Below, piece after piece: positions 29,294 through 41,594 of a DNA stretch of 64,000 nucleotides. The notes below the pieces were generated by a model that was given only the letters and a program-made list of their open reading frames with translations, was not told the DNA's origin and ran no database searches. A program made the translations under genes and the position numbers. Every line of letters begins with the position of its first letter. Within the stretch, counting starts at the first letter, position 1. The DNA comes from Gracilaria gracilis (Eukaryota; Rhodophyta; Florideophyceae; Gracilariales; Gracilariaceae), in assembly GCA_030374805.1 (NCBI GenBank), contig JARGSG010000021.1, positions 1 through 64,000 of the forward strand, in the 5' to 3' direction.

Positions 29294-30550
29294 TGGGAGG
29301 GGTTGAAGGTAGTGAGTGGTAGTACAGAGATGTGGGCGATGTTGGACAAGCGAGAAGGCGTGAGAGAAAGATGAGTCGATGGGGTCGATAGGGTCGATAG
29401 GGATGAGAGAGGCACGAGGCGTAGATGGGGCTTTTATAGAGAGAAGAGGCGCGGAAAAGCGGGGCGCACGCGTCGACGGCATCGGGGGCAACAAATGGAG
29501 GTGTCTCTCGTAAGCAGGACGCGCAACGACGCGCTTAGCGCGTCGTTGACAAGGGGTGACTCCGTCGAGGTGGATGCAGCCGCACGGCGCGGCTGAGGGT
29601 GCGCGGCAGCAGTTCGATGGCGTCGATAAAACGGCAGCTCGATCAATTTGAGCGCGGGCGACGGCGAGGGGTGACGGGCGTAACGCCGAGCGCGTGCGGA
29701 GTCGTGCACAGCGACGGCAGCAGACACGCGTTGCAAACAACTGTAATCGCGCGCACGCGCCACACCCGAGACCCTGGAGTCGAGAGCGCGCGGCGCGGCG
29801 CAGCTCGCACGTTTGTGCGCGGCGACCGGTGGACGACGGCGGCGGCGGTGAGTGCAGCGCGTGCACGGCGGAATGATCTGAACAACGGCGTCAACCGCCG
29901 GCTGCACGGCGGCGCGGCCGCCCATTCGCCGCGCACACAAGCGGCGCGCGCGCGACTTGGCGACGCCGACGGTGGACGATGGGCGCGCGCAACATGTGAG
30001 AAAAAAGTACAAGCGCCTTGACGTGGCGCCGCCGCCACATGCGGCGCTGCGCCAGATCGCCGTGCGTTGGCCGCCCGCGCGTGCGCGGCGCGCGCGCGCT
30101 ATTTTTAAGCGCCAAACTGCTCCTCGCACGCGCTGTGCTCCGCATCCCGCTACACGCGCGCGCCGCCACGCGCGCTCACCCGCCGCCGTTTTTTAAACCC
30201 GAGCATCGCGCGCGCGCGTGTGCGAGCGCCGCCCGCGCCTCGCGTCCGCGCCTCGCCTCGACGCCGTTCTCGCCACATGTTTCTGCCCTCCGCGTTGCAT
30301 ACCGCTCGTCATCGTCCCCCCGCCCGCCGGCGGCTTCACCACACCGCCGCTTACGTTTCCGCGCCCGATCTCAGTTGTCCATCGAAACTGCGCTGCCTGA
30401 CCCCACCCCCCACGAGTGCACGTCTGACGTCACGCGTTTACACCACCGCATCGCGCAACTCTGACTTCCGTCTTGCTCCGCTTGCTCCGGCTTTTCTATT
30501 TTTGAATCGTTTCCACCCGGTTCATACAGCTACTGTACACTAGATACACG
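29294..30550. promoter_or_regulatory. GC/CpG-rich island upstream of the bZIP gene
   Basis: About 1.2 kb of very GC-rich DNA with long CG-dinucleotide runs and no coding similarity. It contains a perfect 11-bp inverted repeat at 29524-29548 and a CRE at 30425-30432. Open frames on both strands here are composition effects. Confidence 0.5.
29524..29548. repeat. Inverted repeat, 11-bp arms
   Basis: CAACGACGCGC and its exact reverse complement flank TTA, 230 bp upstream of the bZIP start codon. It could be a dimeric-factor site. Confidence 0.75.
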
Positions 30551-32979
30551 CAACCGGCGCTTACACAAACCCCCCTTCCCCTTCGAGCATTGCTTGCTCT
30601 CAAATTGCTTCGCCTACTTTTTGTACTGCATATATATATATATATACAGTACCTCTGTAATGATAAATCCCTTACTACTTGTGACCCGCGGCTTGTGACG
30701 TTGCCTGTCAAAATCGCACTGTCATAATAATGTATCTATGATGTCAAATTCCGTTGTCCGAACCCCGGTCCGGACTCCGGACCTTTGACACAACAGCCTG
30801 TAACTAACTATAGCTACATATAAACGCAGCGTACTGGGCTAGATCGCCGCCAATTTACATACCCTTCAAACTATTGAGCGCAAACGCTTACTCGCTGCCG
30901 CAAATCCGAACTGCCCAGTCCACACGGTCGTGACCTGTACGATAACTTGTAATAAAGTTATTGAAAGTCAACAATAGTGTTAAGTTAGGTTAACCTTTTC
31001 CTGTAGTTGGAACAGTTGCAAGCGCCAGCGAACAGCTTTTGCACACAGGGAGCTCCCTGACATTAATCTCACCGATCGAGCAGCCTCGTGTTTGCCTGTA
31101 TCATTTCGTCATTCATCACCAAATGTATGAGTGTCCACAGTTAACCTTAAACTTGTCACAATTGTGCTTTGGTCACATGTCACGCTGTCTCAGAAAATGC
31201 TTTTCGGGTTCCAGACCAAACTGATAGCGCAAATTGATAGCAAATGCCCCTGAAAGGGAAAGGCTCATCTGCGCAAACTCTTGTTCGTTCGCCTTGTTCC
31301 GGGCTATGAATCGCCCACAACCCGTTGGCCGTTTTCCGTCGTACCTCTACAACCGCGATATATGAAACAAAACCCCTGAATCAGCGCTTTGAAAAATAAC
31401 TCGACAGCTTGTTCAAATTCTTCGTACAGGCTGTACCATTGAGCAGACTATGTAACCTTATTTCTGTCATCAGCAGAAGCTGGACGATTCTGGTACCGGT
31501 ACCAAACAAAGTTTCTGTATGAGCATGAAGCTTGTTCATACCTACAATGTACAGGTATACACTATGTCTGCGGAAAACAGCTTGTCCTTCTTCGGTTATC
31601 GAGATGGACTCTGTTCAGAACGCGCCTGACATCGTGATACAAGGTATCCCCAGCGAAAAATCGCAGAATAAAGAAACGAATTGCTCGGAATTTCACTCCG
31701 CACGCGTTTGAACGTGTTCGGTCCAGATTACGAAACCTTTCGACTCCCGAGCTTGATGTTTGGGTTACCGGGGTCCTCGAGTCTTCACACTCCACATGAC
31801 TTACTACGTTCACATGTTCGGACCGTTTCGGACAAAGGCTGCCTTTCGAATCAGGTGCGGCGAGGCTATAGATAGTGTCTTTGAGACACTCATAACGCCC
31901 GCCACTGAATGTTAGGGTCTGCCCTGAAAGAGCAGGTTTACACTACCTATGCGGTAGTTGGAATGCCCCACAGAATTCCTTTCGACACTTGTCCTTTGAC
32001 ACCTTTGGTTTCCATGGCAGAGAATTTGCATTACGCCTGATAAGGCATCACGGGTAGCAACGTTAACTTCTGAGAGTCTTCCATAAACAAGTGCCTCCAA
32101 ACCGTGGAGTCCAAAGGGGACTTTTTTAAGACGAATCCCAGACTCGTAAAGTCATCTACCTTGAGGTTGAACGCCTTTTTTTGTTTTTAATCGATTTCCA
32201 CACGAAGTTTTCTGGAGCCGAATCTGACAGTAGGAATAAAAAAAACTAGCTTTCTGCTAAAGGTTAACTTGAACCAAAAATTCCAAACTTCGTTTTCACC
32301 ACGTATGCCTTACGGGCCTGTAACCTATCTGTAGACAAATAATACGTATTGTGGAGGGTCGATGTTTCTCTTGTACCTTTGAAGCACTTTACTGATAGAC
32401 ACTGGACACAAGACTCCCAAACATCCAAACACGGACGAGGGACGGTTCTAACTTTAGGTCTTTCTCGACGTATGTATTATGTATCTAGATGGTTGTTCCG
32501 TTCGACGACTTAAGAGCATATGTACACAGATTCTAGAATTCTCGCTCATGATTTCGAGACTAAATAGAGCCTTATGAAATATAGCTCTCACTTTGACGGC
32601 TATGGCCGTATCGTTTATAGCATAATTTGTATCCTTGCTGAATAGTCTTCAGTACGTAAACAAAACTTTCCATATCGTTCAATCAATAACCCCCTGATTC
32701 ACAATCTTGGAAAAAGGGTGAGCGGAAGAGTACACGAATGCCTTCTAAAGTTGTGTTAGAATACTGTTGGACGATGAGGCTTTGCATCTTGTCCTTTCCC
32801 TTATTCTCAGCCGAGCCGAAGTAACCTTTTACTTGTCACAGACGAGAACGCTGTGAGGAAAACCAAAAACAACATTGTCATAGTTCTGCACCGGATACTT
32901 ACCTAACCACACCGTTTTCCATTTGCCTCGTATCTGGGTAAAATATATGTCCGTGCCAGTTTCATCCGTATGACGAGCA

Positions 32980-33180
32980 CGTAGATGTCAAAAATGCCCT
33001 GTTTCGCTGTCCGTTGTGAAACGCTTTCCGATGAGACACGCAAGCAGAACGGCGCAAATAGTACATAATGATAGCCGAGATATTTCGGCCTTTCTGAGGA
33101 ACGAGCTTTCTTTGGAGGTAGTTATCTTTTGTGTGCCGACATAGAATTTTTGAAGTTCATGAGGAAGAACAAAGAATATT
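32980..33180 (+). mobile_element. Possible LINE C-terminal fragment
   Basis: In changing frames the text reads DVKNALFRCPL, then about 110 bp later AFLRNELS. These are the same spaced motifs (DVEHVV.CPL and LAFLRKE) found at the end of the LINE copies at 38.2-38.5 and 42.2-42.4 kb. Heavily decayed, with several stops. Confidence 0.3.
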
Positions 33181-35696
33181 CTCTACTCCGGACCTGAGGG
33201 GCCTAGCTCAGCGATAATGGCGCTAGATGTGTGCACTCCTCCGGAATACGAGTGGGACCAATCTACATCTGTTGCCATCTGAAAACGTTAGGTTTCCCTG
33301 CCCTCGAACTAACGTGTCGGGAAGAAAAGAGCTGCCTGCGCCATAGGAAGGAAATGGCAAATCAATGATAAAGATTGTAAGGCAATGGCTAGTCGGGGGC
33401 TATACGCATATACCTGGTATATACACTTGGTAGTATAGTTATCCCGCTGCTGCTTCTTCTTCTTAAGGAGGCGGCATTAAAGAAGAGAGAAGCAGCTATC
33501 TGGCTAGGGGACAGAGTTCTTCCCCGGAGATGCCCGAATTCAAAGCCAATTCGCTTGTGGAACAAGCCTTAGCTTCGCTCCATCATGGCCTTCACAATGT
33601 GAAGTTCACATATAACAAGAGTAGAAGAAAGAAAGTTAGCTATATGTATATAATTTTATGGGGGCGCAAGCCTGCTTACGACGAAATGGCGAAAAATACC
33701 ACAAAATTCACTTGGTCTTATATTTGTGGCCTCAGAGTTCTAAGATACTTTCTTGTATCTTCGTACGTTGAAAAAGAAGTGCGAAAGCTGCACAAGCGAC
33801 GAGCTCCTTCTACCTCAATGTCGGAAGGACATGGACTTTTTGAGTTCTCAAGGGGAGGAGAACTTGTGAACAAATTTGCTCCTCGTTCTGATGGCTTCAT
33901 AATAGCGCTACACGGGGACGACAGTAGACACCACAGTGGAAAGCAGAAGCAATAGATCCATCAGAAAACCTGGATCATTGCCAAGTCCATTCCTTCTTCT
34001 TTATATTGTGGTCTTCCATTCTCTATTCTCAAAGTAGTTCCCTCGCCTCAGGAAATCCAAATACTTGTCAGACTTCTTCTTTTTACTTGTGCTAGAAACA
34101 GTAGGACAGGACATGATTGTCTTCAAGCAGACTGTTCGACACAGAGACTTCGGCTAATTCTTAACCATGAAATCAGCAAAGGCACAGGTTGAGCTAAATT
34201 CTTTGGCTGAAGGAACCCCAAGATTAAAGAGAACTTGTGAGATATGGGCACTTCTCAACCTATGCCAAACAGGATTTGTTCCGAATCATTGAAATTTCTG
34301 CCATACTGTATCAAATGAGCATCATCATTTCTCAGCTGGAGATGGCCCTGATTACGTAACATATCATCCAACGCCGAACACATCCTTCGTCTTCGAAGAA
34401 ACCAAGTTCTATGCCCAGTTGAGGCGTATACTTCTTGTTGAACCTGACTTTTAACCTCATGTTCAACAACCTTAATGCTACACTCGTAGATTGGATTCAC
34501 TATGTAGTCGTCTGCTCGCCATATCTTTAGGATTTGTTCTTCGGAACCTTTCCAACGTTCAAAGAAGCATCAGTGGAAAGGTCTCCACAAAATCAGATGT
34601 ATGGAATCAACCGTATCTAAGATCTCGTGATTTGTCGCGGGAGTTCCGCTGAGCCAAGTATGATACACTTGGAATTGGTCCGTTGTTGCCCTGAACCACG
34701 TCAGTATGACAAGTACGTCTCAGAAGTTTTGGGGGGGTGTCCATGCTATGTGGATCCTGTACAGCAGATGTTTGTGCGTTAAGTCGATTCATATCTGCGT
34801 GCATATCTGCGAAGACCGTTCCTCAGATTTATCGTGCACTCTGCATAGAAATGGCATCTCAAGACAGTAACTTGCTTCTAAAAATGATCTTTCTCATGAG
34901 CCGTGGAAAATTCTTCCACTGCGATGACAACTCTTCTGCGCCAAAGCGGTGCAAACAGTATATTAATATCAGCGAGTATCTCGGGTTTGTTTCCTTCTAG
35001 TAGCAGTGGTGATACGGAGTGACAATCGCCACGAACAAAAGCCACGTATTATTGAATCGTAGAACCTTTCAACTGCAGATCAGTTTGTTTCAGGTACCGC
35101 TGTACAGTAGTTTGTTATATCAGCGGGAACTGCGAGCTCGACATGTACCGTTGGTACCGCAGTTGTGATAACTTGACTCTCGTTGGTCTTCTTGGACAGT
35201 GATTCGGCCAATTGCTGAACATAGTACGTACCAAGGGTAGCCACATTGATGTTTTCAGGTCTTGAAAAAATCTTCGCAGTTTCGGGCGAGAAGCAGCAGA
35301 CTTTGTCAGAGCTTGGCAGAAGCTGAAGGCACAAGTAAGGAAGACAACTATCAATACACAGACATCTTCAGTGGCAGAAGATGAAAATTAAAGATGTGAA
35401 ACGCTTGAAGACGAACAAAGCGAATCAAAGCTGAAGAGTTGGATGAAGGGGACTCCGCTACGTACTTCAACGACAAGGTTTGTCGTTGCAACTGTGGACC
35501 AAATGTGAAGAAAGAGCATGTACAAATGCGCTGACCTTTAACAAACGCCACTCGGTGAAATGAACTGCCATTTGCCGCAGAACGTCGCATTTACTCGTTT
35601 AGAGAGATTATTAGAAAGTGCCACAAAAAGTTCTAGAGCTTCCTGAAGGAAGAAAATATCTTTGGAAATCTTCTTTATTATGAGCACGCAAGTATG

Positions 35697-35870
35697 TTGC
35701 TAGTGCGGCGAGGGGCTTGCTTGCTTCCCCCAACACCCTATAATACATCCTTAAGAAAAACTAGCCTCTGGCAGCAAATGTGTCACCCTGTTACGCTCAC
35801 TTGGTTACTGCATTGTTCTCCCAAAAACACATTATACCTCTAAGTTAGTTTCATCGGCAGGTACATTTAT
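35697..35870 (-). repeat. Possible LINE 3' tail copy
   Basis: Shares the spaced words CCCCAACA-CCTATAA and a following ACxCTCAC segment with the tails at 17.4 kb and 37.9 kb. Divergence is high; no coding part is visible. Confidence 0.3.
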
Positions 35871-37904
35871 CTTTCGAGATAGTTTTCCTTTCATGTAGCA
35901 AATAGAACACTGAAGTCCACAATGAAGAAGAAAAATGTTGACAGAATACCGACTCCATTTGGAAGAGAAAGTATCGCTTCTGTGGCCTCTGCTCGCTTCG
36001 ATGCACTGTCCTGCCTGGGCTCCTTATTCCTTTGCTTTTGGATCAGTCATGTTCTTTCTTCAGTTCCTCAAAGTCGTAGAAAGAACAGGGCCGTATTTTA
36101 TGACTGACTGACTGGGTAGAAATAGACATGAATTTGGACTGACTTTTACTACAACAAAATGTGACTGACTGGCATAACCGTGTTCAACACTCTGTTTAAG
36201 GTCAAAGTTTACTCAAAGAGTAAACATGTACATAATATTACACTTTCCAGTTCTACATCCTCAACACTGTTGTCATCAGATAAACGCCCGAGCTTGATGA
36301 TTCTATAACTACCGAAGCAAATAATTTGGAGGCACTATAAGGGTATTTGATTTGTTCAAAAAGGAAATGTCAAAGACCCTGATAGAACCTCGTCGCAAAG
36401 AACCTGGTGGTCGTTGTCATACTAGCATACCGTCAACTCTACGAGAGGCATGACTAACCCCGTGCCATTTAACACTGTCGGTCAAGCTGCGTTGTCGTTT
36501 CAAGCTTCTTGTGCCTTCGCAGAGCGTCTGTTCACTGCCTTCGGACCTTTAGAAGGCATCCAAAGTGATTCTTCATTGTCCAGTATTTTGAAAAGGAAGG
36601 AGATGATGCGTGTCTCTGTAGAAAATGAGTCAAGAAGCCTACAAGTTCCCCAGAATGGAGTTCTGCATCCTGAAGTCGTTTTCTTTCGACCTCTTGTTCA
36701 GTGTGTAGCGCGGGAGGTATCAAATGTGTAGATAATGACTAATCTGTGACTCCTTTGACTGATTTAATGTAAGAAGGGTATGACTACTGACTTGTAAAAG
36801 GTGACTACTTTCTAGTCACAAATACGACCCTGACATCGACACAAGACATGATATGTATATTCATTGATACCTGTGTTGCAGTCGCAACGCGACGGGTTTC
36901 TTACTTCAGGTTAATACAAGACTGCTTCCTGCAATAATGAAAAATGAGATGTACACTGCCAAACCGGTTCAAAATATTTATCCAACTGGTAACTTTACCT
37001 TTGTTAGATACTTTAGTCCAGACAAGAAAAGGCGCAGCTATGCATTTTCGAAAAGGAACACTTAGCTTCGTTTCTCTAACTTTCTATTGTTGAGCTGCAA
37101 CCTTTTGTGGTCCGTGTGAATTTCTAAATCCAACAAACTCTTTTATTTATAGCATTGACCACAAATATTTACAACGAGGTTATCGATAAAGAAATTCAAT
37201 GCAAGACACGGTTGTAAAAAGCTTTGCGATTATCGTTAGAAGTTCTAACTTGGAACCTCAAAGACATTTGCTGAATTAATCGAACAGTTGAAGAGTTGCT
37301 GTTCTTTTGCTAATATTTCAGCAAAGTGTTTCTGTGAAACATCTTGTGGAAAACAGATCTCCTCGAGAGCCCGATCAACTGTTGTTGTTTCTTGAGAGCA
37401 AGGTTATGAAATGCGAACGCGGTACCATTGGTACTGTTGGTACCAAAGTTATAAGATTTTCAGCATTAACGCCGGCAGCATTGAAGATGAATACCGTAAG
37501 ACGAAGGCCAACAACCAACTTTAACTATGTACACTTCTCCTAGAAGTCCTCCGTCGTTCAGATAACTTTACAGTGGCTAGACTATCGAACTACAACTCAT
37601 CTTCCTCAGCATATGCGGTGAAGCCATGCACTGTCACGGGTGTTACAAGAAGCTAGTACTGTTTTCGATCGCGACGAAAAGTGATCACGATGCTTCATAG
37701 GGAATAAGAAGGAGGTACTGCACCATCTGATGAGGTACTGCGATGCCATCTAACGACGCGTCGTGGTATGAAGAACATCCAACACAATAGAATAGAGGAC
37801 AAGTAAATGACTTTCTTCATTTTGAACATCAGTGCTTCATATAACCAACTGGTCCCAGGATTCAAGTTGCAGTTAAGAATTATGCTGTCCTGTTGTTGTT
37901 GTTG

Positions 37905-38460
37905 TGTTTTATGTGAAACGAGTACGTTAATTCCTCGTACACGTGGGTTTGCTCAAGTTCCAAGGACCTATAACATTTCTATACCTCAACCACTATCCAC
38001 TAATGAGTAGCTGTGCTTAACTTACTTGACTACGACAGAAAGCATTACATCTCCTGGGCGTTTTCGGCTGCAGGCGTTTCGCTAACCACTCTTTACACTG
38101 CTATTCTGTGTATATCACTATTGAGGATATATTGTCTTCTCTCTCTCTTTGTGGACTTTAATTTTTCTATTACTAGAATTATAGGAAACCTTTGTCTATA
38201 CAAAGTTTTCTTTCCTTAAGAAGGCTAAAAACTTCTGTGGCCATTGTCTAATCAATTCTCGAACCGACTTTTGACTTCGTTCGGCCTTACTTGGCAGCTC
38301 CCCTCGCCTAGAAGAGTTTGTAAGAGGGCAGCACAAGACTACATGTTCTACATCTCTTTTTGGTTTTGTTGCGCATTTACAGCGACTTACTTTGTCCCCA
38401 ACAAACGTAGCAACTGAGGATATATTGTAAGGATATATTGTATTAGAGGTGTCTAGCATT
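37905..38460 (-). mobile_element. LINE 3' end remnant
   Basis: On the minus strand, 38459-38196 reads CKCATKPKRDVEHVVLCCPL and then WPQKFLAFLRKENF, the zinc-knuckle-like (CxC...H...C) C-terminus of a non-LTR retrotransposon. It is closely related to 42.2-42.4 kb. The rest, to about 37905, is the 3' untranslated tail, ending with GTTATAGG, a GTACGAG-ACGTAC foldback and CGTTTCA, shared with the copy at 17.4 kb. Confidence 0.6.
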
Positions 38461-39154
38461 TATGCTGCCTCAAGGATATCGTTCATGACTAGAACTTCTA
38501 GTCTAGAAGATTTTCTATGTAGGCTAAGTGTCTTGCCCCCGTTTGAAATTTGGTATATTATCCAGATATCCTCTCGAGTCGTTTCTTCTAACAAACAAGA
38601 TGGCGTTCAATGTTGACCGGGTTTCATGAGCGACCTTGAATCACTGTGTTCGAAGGTGCCCAAACAGGTCGATTTCGAGTTGATTGTCAACGCTGTCGTG
38701 CATTCCTACCGTCCAAGAACGTCGAGGACTTCCGTTGCTGAGACTACTAGTAAGTGGTTTTTAAGTGTTGTGATTTGCGAGTGAAGGAACACTTCCTTCA
38801 GCAGCATCGTTTTGCATTCAATTGTATCTATCTAAACTAGAGGGGCAGCAAGAGAGAGGAAGAAGAAGAGAAGAAAGAAAGACAAAGGAGAGAGAAAAGA
38901 GTGGGAGAGAGGAGAGATATTTACATAGGATGCCCTTATGGAATCATGCACGCAGAACCTTCATTGAAACAGAGATGACCACTTCTGTGCATTTACTCTG
39001 CACTATTTCAGAGGACGCCAATTTTCAAACGGTAGTTATAAAGTTATGTCGACGAACTTGTGGAGAATGTCGAATTAAAGAAGCCCGATGTCATCGTCTT
39101 GGCATCAGGATTGAATACAATAACGTGTTGGTGAAAAACGAGGCGGACATGATG
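38461..39154. other. Intergenic, nothing recognised
   Basis: A purine-rich GAGAGAGGAAGAAG stretch near 38850-38930 is the only notable feature. No gene is supported. Confidence 0.45.
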
Positions 39155-40675
39155 TTAATCAGCAGGAGTCGACAAAACCTTGTAAGGATTGCAAATGCCG
39201 TTCACATCCAGGACGGCCTTAATGGTTCGCATAACATCCACAGCAACCTCACCTTTCGAATATCCAATGGCGCCAGCTTTCATTACTCCAAGACCATGTT
39301 CTGCGCTGATGCTTCCTCCAAAGCCAGAGACAAATTCGTAAACCCAGGGTTCTAAACGCTCTTGTGCGGGATCTTTCTGAGCGCTTTCTTGTATGGCGAC
39401 GTTAAGATGAAGATTTTCGTCCCCAATATGCCCCCATCCACAAACTTGCACCGAATTGAGATCTTTCACCCGTTCCTTGGCCGCATCGATCATCTCGTGA
39501 AAATGTGCAATAGGCACACTGACGTCATACTTTAGGGTTGCAGCTGAACCAGCTTTGAGAACAGCCTCCGGTAAACTTTCTCGTAGTTCCCATAGTTCAT
39601 TGCTTTGTGTCTCGCTCTCAGCTATGACGCCGTCAGAAACCAGATCTTGCTCAAAGGCAGCTTCCAGAAACGCTTCTAGCTTTTCACGATTATGCTCTGC
39701 ATTGCTACCCGCACACTCAATGAGTACAAGAGAATGTTGGGGGTCGCGTGGTATATTGAGAGGGTCTGAGACATGTGAGAGATGAGTGTCGGCCATATGT
39801 ACGCTGGATGAATCCATGAATTCAATTGCTGAGAGGACTTCTCCCAATGCATGCTTCGCCAATCTTAGCAACGGTGGAACATGATCGGAATTGGTGACAT
39901 GTACAACCATGGTATCAACGGAAGAACTCTTCATTGGACAAAAAATGGCCAGACGTGTTATAATACCGAGAGTTCCTTCGGCACCGATCATGAGTTGCTT
40001 CAAGTCGTATCCAGTATTGTCTTTTCTAATGCGCGTCATGGCATCTAATACGCGACCATCTGGCAACACAGCTTCCAGTCCGACGACGTTCGCGCGTAAT
40101 GGACCATAACGGACAAATCTAGATCCTCCCGCATTTGTGGCAACGTTTCCTCCAATTTGGCAACTTCCCTTCGCACCTAGGTCAAGAGGAACACGATATC
40201 CAGCAGCGCCCACGTAGTTATCGAGAGTTTCTAATACAACACCAGCCTGGGTTGTGACGACGCCAGAGTTATTGTCAAAATCTTCAATCTGGTTCATTGC
40301 CGAGAGCGACAATATAAGCTCGTCGAAGACTGGAACACTTCCCCCGACAAGACCTGTGTTTCCACCTTGTGGTACAACAGCAATTTGATTCTCATTGCAG
40401 TATCTCATTATTTGGGACACTTGCTCCGTGGTAGAGGGTTTAAGGGCGATACTGCTGGCGCCTTGAAAGCGGTGCATCCAATCGACATTGTACGGTTGAA
40501 GATCTTCTTGGTTTGTTATGACTGCTGTGTCGCCCAACATCTGGCGGAAATTGTTGACGTCTGCAGCAGAAATCTGTTTAAAACGAGTGTCTCGATGAAT
40601 TGCTGGTTGTGCCAGAGATCTGGCGAGACCAAGATGATGCCTACATCGGTTGAATGGGAAAGGGGATCGTATCAT
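39155..40675 (-). CDS. D2HGDH: D-2-hydroxyglutarate dehydrogenase, mitochondrial
   Basis: This FAD enzyme oxidises D-2-hydroxyglutarate to 2-oxoglutarate in mitochondria and passes electrons to the ETF system. The 506-residue product begins MIRSPFPFNRCRHHLGLARS, an Arg-rich, acid-free leader suitable for mitochondrial import. The FAD_binding_4 domain shows VVPQGGNTGLVGGSVPV and SCQIGGNVATNAGGSRFVRY. The C-terminal FAD-oxidase domain has HIGDENLHLNV, whose His residues contact the metal and substrate in this family, and ISAEHGLGVMK, then PYKVL. Length fits the family (about 520). D-lactate dehydrogenase is the main alternative, but the SAEHGLG...NPYKVL end favours D2HGDH. The ATG at 40675 is the first in frame. 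Intact and intronless, about 200 bp from the tRNA gene. Confidence 0.92.
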   Translation of the reverse strand: MIRSPFPFNRCRHHLGLARSLAQPAIHRDTRFKQISAADVNNFRQMLGDTAVITNQEDLQPYNVDWMHRFQGASSIALKPSTTEQVSQIMRYCNENQIAVVPQGGNTGLVGGSVPVFDELILSLSAMNQIEDFDNNSGVVTTQAGVVLETLDNYVGAAGYRVPLDLGAKGSCQIGGNVATNAGGSRFVRYGPLRANVVGLEAVLPDGRVLDAMTRIRKDNTGYDLKQLMIGAEGTLGIITRLAIFCPMKSSSVDTMVVHVTNSDHVPPLLRLAKHALGEVLSAIEFMDSSSVHMADTHLSHVSDPLNIPRDPQHSLVLIECAGSNAEHNREKLEAFLEAAFEQDLVSDGVIAESETQSNELWELRESLPEAVLKAGSAATLKYDVSVPIAHFHEMIDAAKERVKDLNSVQVCGWGHIGDENLHLNVAIQESAQKDPAQERLEPWVYEFVSGFGGSISAEHGLGVMKAGAIGYSKGEVAVDVMRTIKAVLDVNGICNPYKVLSTPAD

Positions 40676-40871
40676 CGCGAATGGGGGAAGGGGATCCAAG
40701 GACGGCAGGTCTGGGTAGCGCAGCTTCGTGAGAAATGAGAGAGCGAGTGAGAGAGAGAATTGCGTTTTTGAACGAAAGTGTACATTGTGCTCTTTGAAGG
40801 AAGGTGGCCATAATTTAGAAACCAGTAGAATAAATAATTAAAGAAACTGCCATGAGGTCATCAGCGTTTAA

Positions 40872-40944
40872 AGCATCGTGGCGCAGTGGTTAGCGTGCTG
40901 GGCCCATAACCCAGCGGTCCTGGGATCGAAACCCAGCGATGCTA
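40872..40944 (+). tRNA. Initiator tRNA-Met (CAT)
   Basis: A 73-base gene whose acceptor arm AGCATCG pairs with CGATGCT and is followed by discriminator A. The D-arm begins GCGCAGTGG. The anticodon stem CTGGG/CCCAG holds loop CCCATAA with anticodon CAT at 40905-40907. Initiator marks are A1:T72, three G:C pairs in the anticodon stem, the ATCGAAA T-loop without TTC, and C at position 33 as in vertebrate iMet. No intron. Its 3' end is the exact partner of the primer site of the retrotransposon in this window. Confidence 0.96.
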
Positions 40945-40962
40945 CGAACAGCTGAGGTGTTC

Positions 40963-40968
40963 TTTTTT
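40963..40968 (+). terminator. Pol III terminator
   Basis: A run of six T starts 19 bases after the tRNA, the usual RNA polymerase III stop signal. Confidence 0.8.
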
Positions 40969-41594
40969 CTTCTCAAAAAACTGGAGATGGATTTGTTTCG
41001 TATGGACTCCATACAAAACACCATAGATACTATGGTCTCCATAAACTTTTAAGAGGGAAGGTCTTTTTGTCTAAAATTGGCGTCAAACTACCCATGTTAC
41101 TACCTCTGAATGGAACTAGAGCTTGTCGGGCAGGAAGGCGGCCGAGTTCGGGAACTTGGCCGGCTTCCCTCCCAATACGAAAATCTTACACAGGAACGAA
41201 ACCCGTCAGTCGTCGAAGTTGAATAGCTCAAGTTGAACAGGGAGCAAACTGAGATTATGATCAAACTCGAGGGCCTTCCCATCACACTTGCCGGATAAAA
41301 ACGTGGAAGCTAGGCAAAGAGTTGTTCTTGAAGGCTATATTCCGGAGAGTGTGGGGAAGACCCGGGCGCAATTGTTCCTCGTGTTTTTGTTGCAAAGGAG
41401 CCTCTCATCTGACTGAGATGAAACCGTATTCGTTTTGTCCTAGTCGTCGTTGGGAATGGCGTCTATTATGTTTTCTTTGAAGAACTTGCAAACATGGATA
41501 CACCGAAGTCCTTTATGGATGTGATTGCCTTGGAAGCAAACCCTTGAACGGATTTATTCGAAGACAATGACTTCGAAATGGCATATCTTGTGAA
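40969..41594. other. Intergenic / upstream LINE debris
   Basis: No gene is recognised. It contains the first copy of a 36-bp direct repeat (41516-41552) whose second copy is at 42466-42502. Confidence 0.4.

Larger units (their letters stand above)
30551..37904. other. Gene desert, AT-richer, with LINE debris
   Basis: More than 7 kb without a credible gene. It begins with a short AT dinucleotide run (30630-30646). Open frames at 33530-33955 (plus) and 34255-34500 (minus) resemble nothing known. A TGACTGACTGAC-type repeat lies at about 36100-36180. Weak LINE traces lie at 32980-33180 and 35697-35870 (listed separately). Confidence 0.6.

Noticed and set aside
29294-29866. N-terminal extension of the bZIP protein through the GC-rich upstream frame
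   Set aside because: The extra 190 codons are low-complexity, open on several frames at once, and the ATG at 29293 gives a natural start.
33190-33270. tRNA-like A-box text (GGCCTAGCTCAGCG) near 33.2 kb
   Set aside because: No matching acceptor stem, no T-loop GGTTCGA box and no consistent anticodon arm.
38822-39355. Plus-strand frame of 177 residues starting near 38822
   Set aside because: Its second half is antisense to D2HGDH and its first half is a purine repeat.
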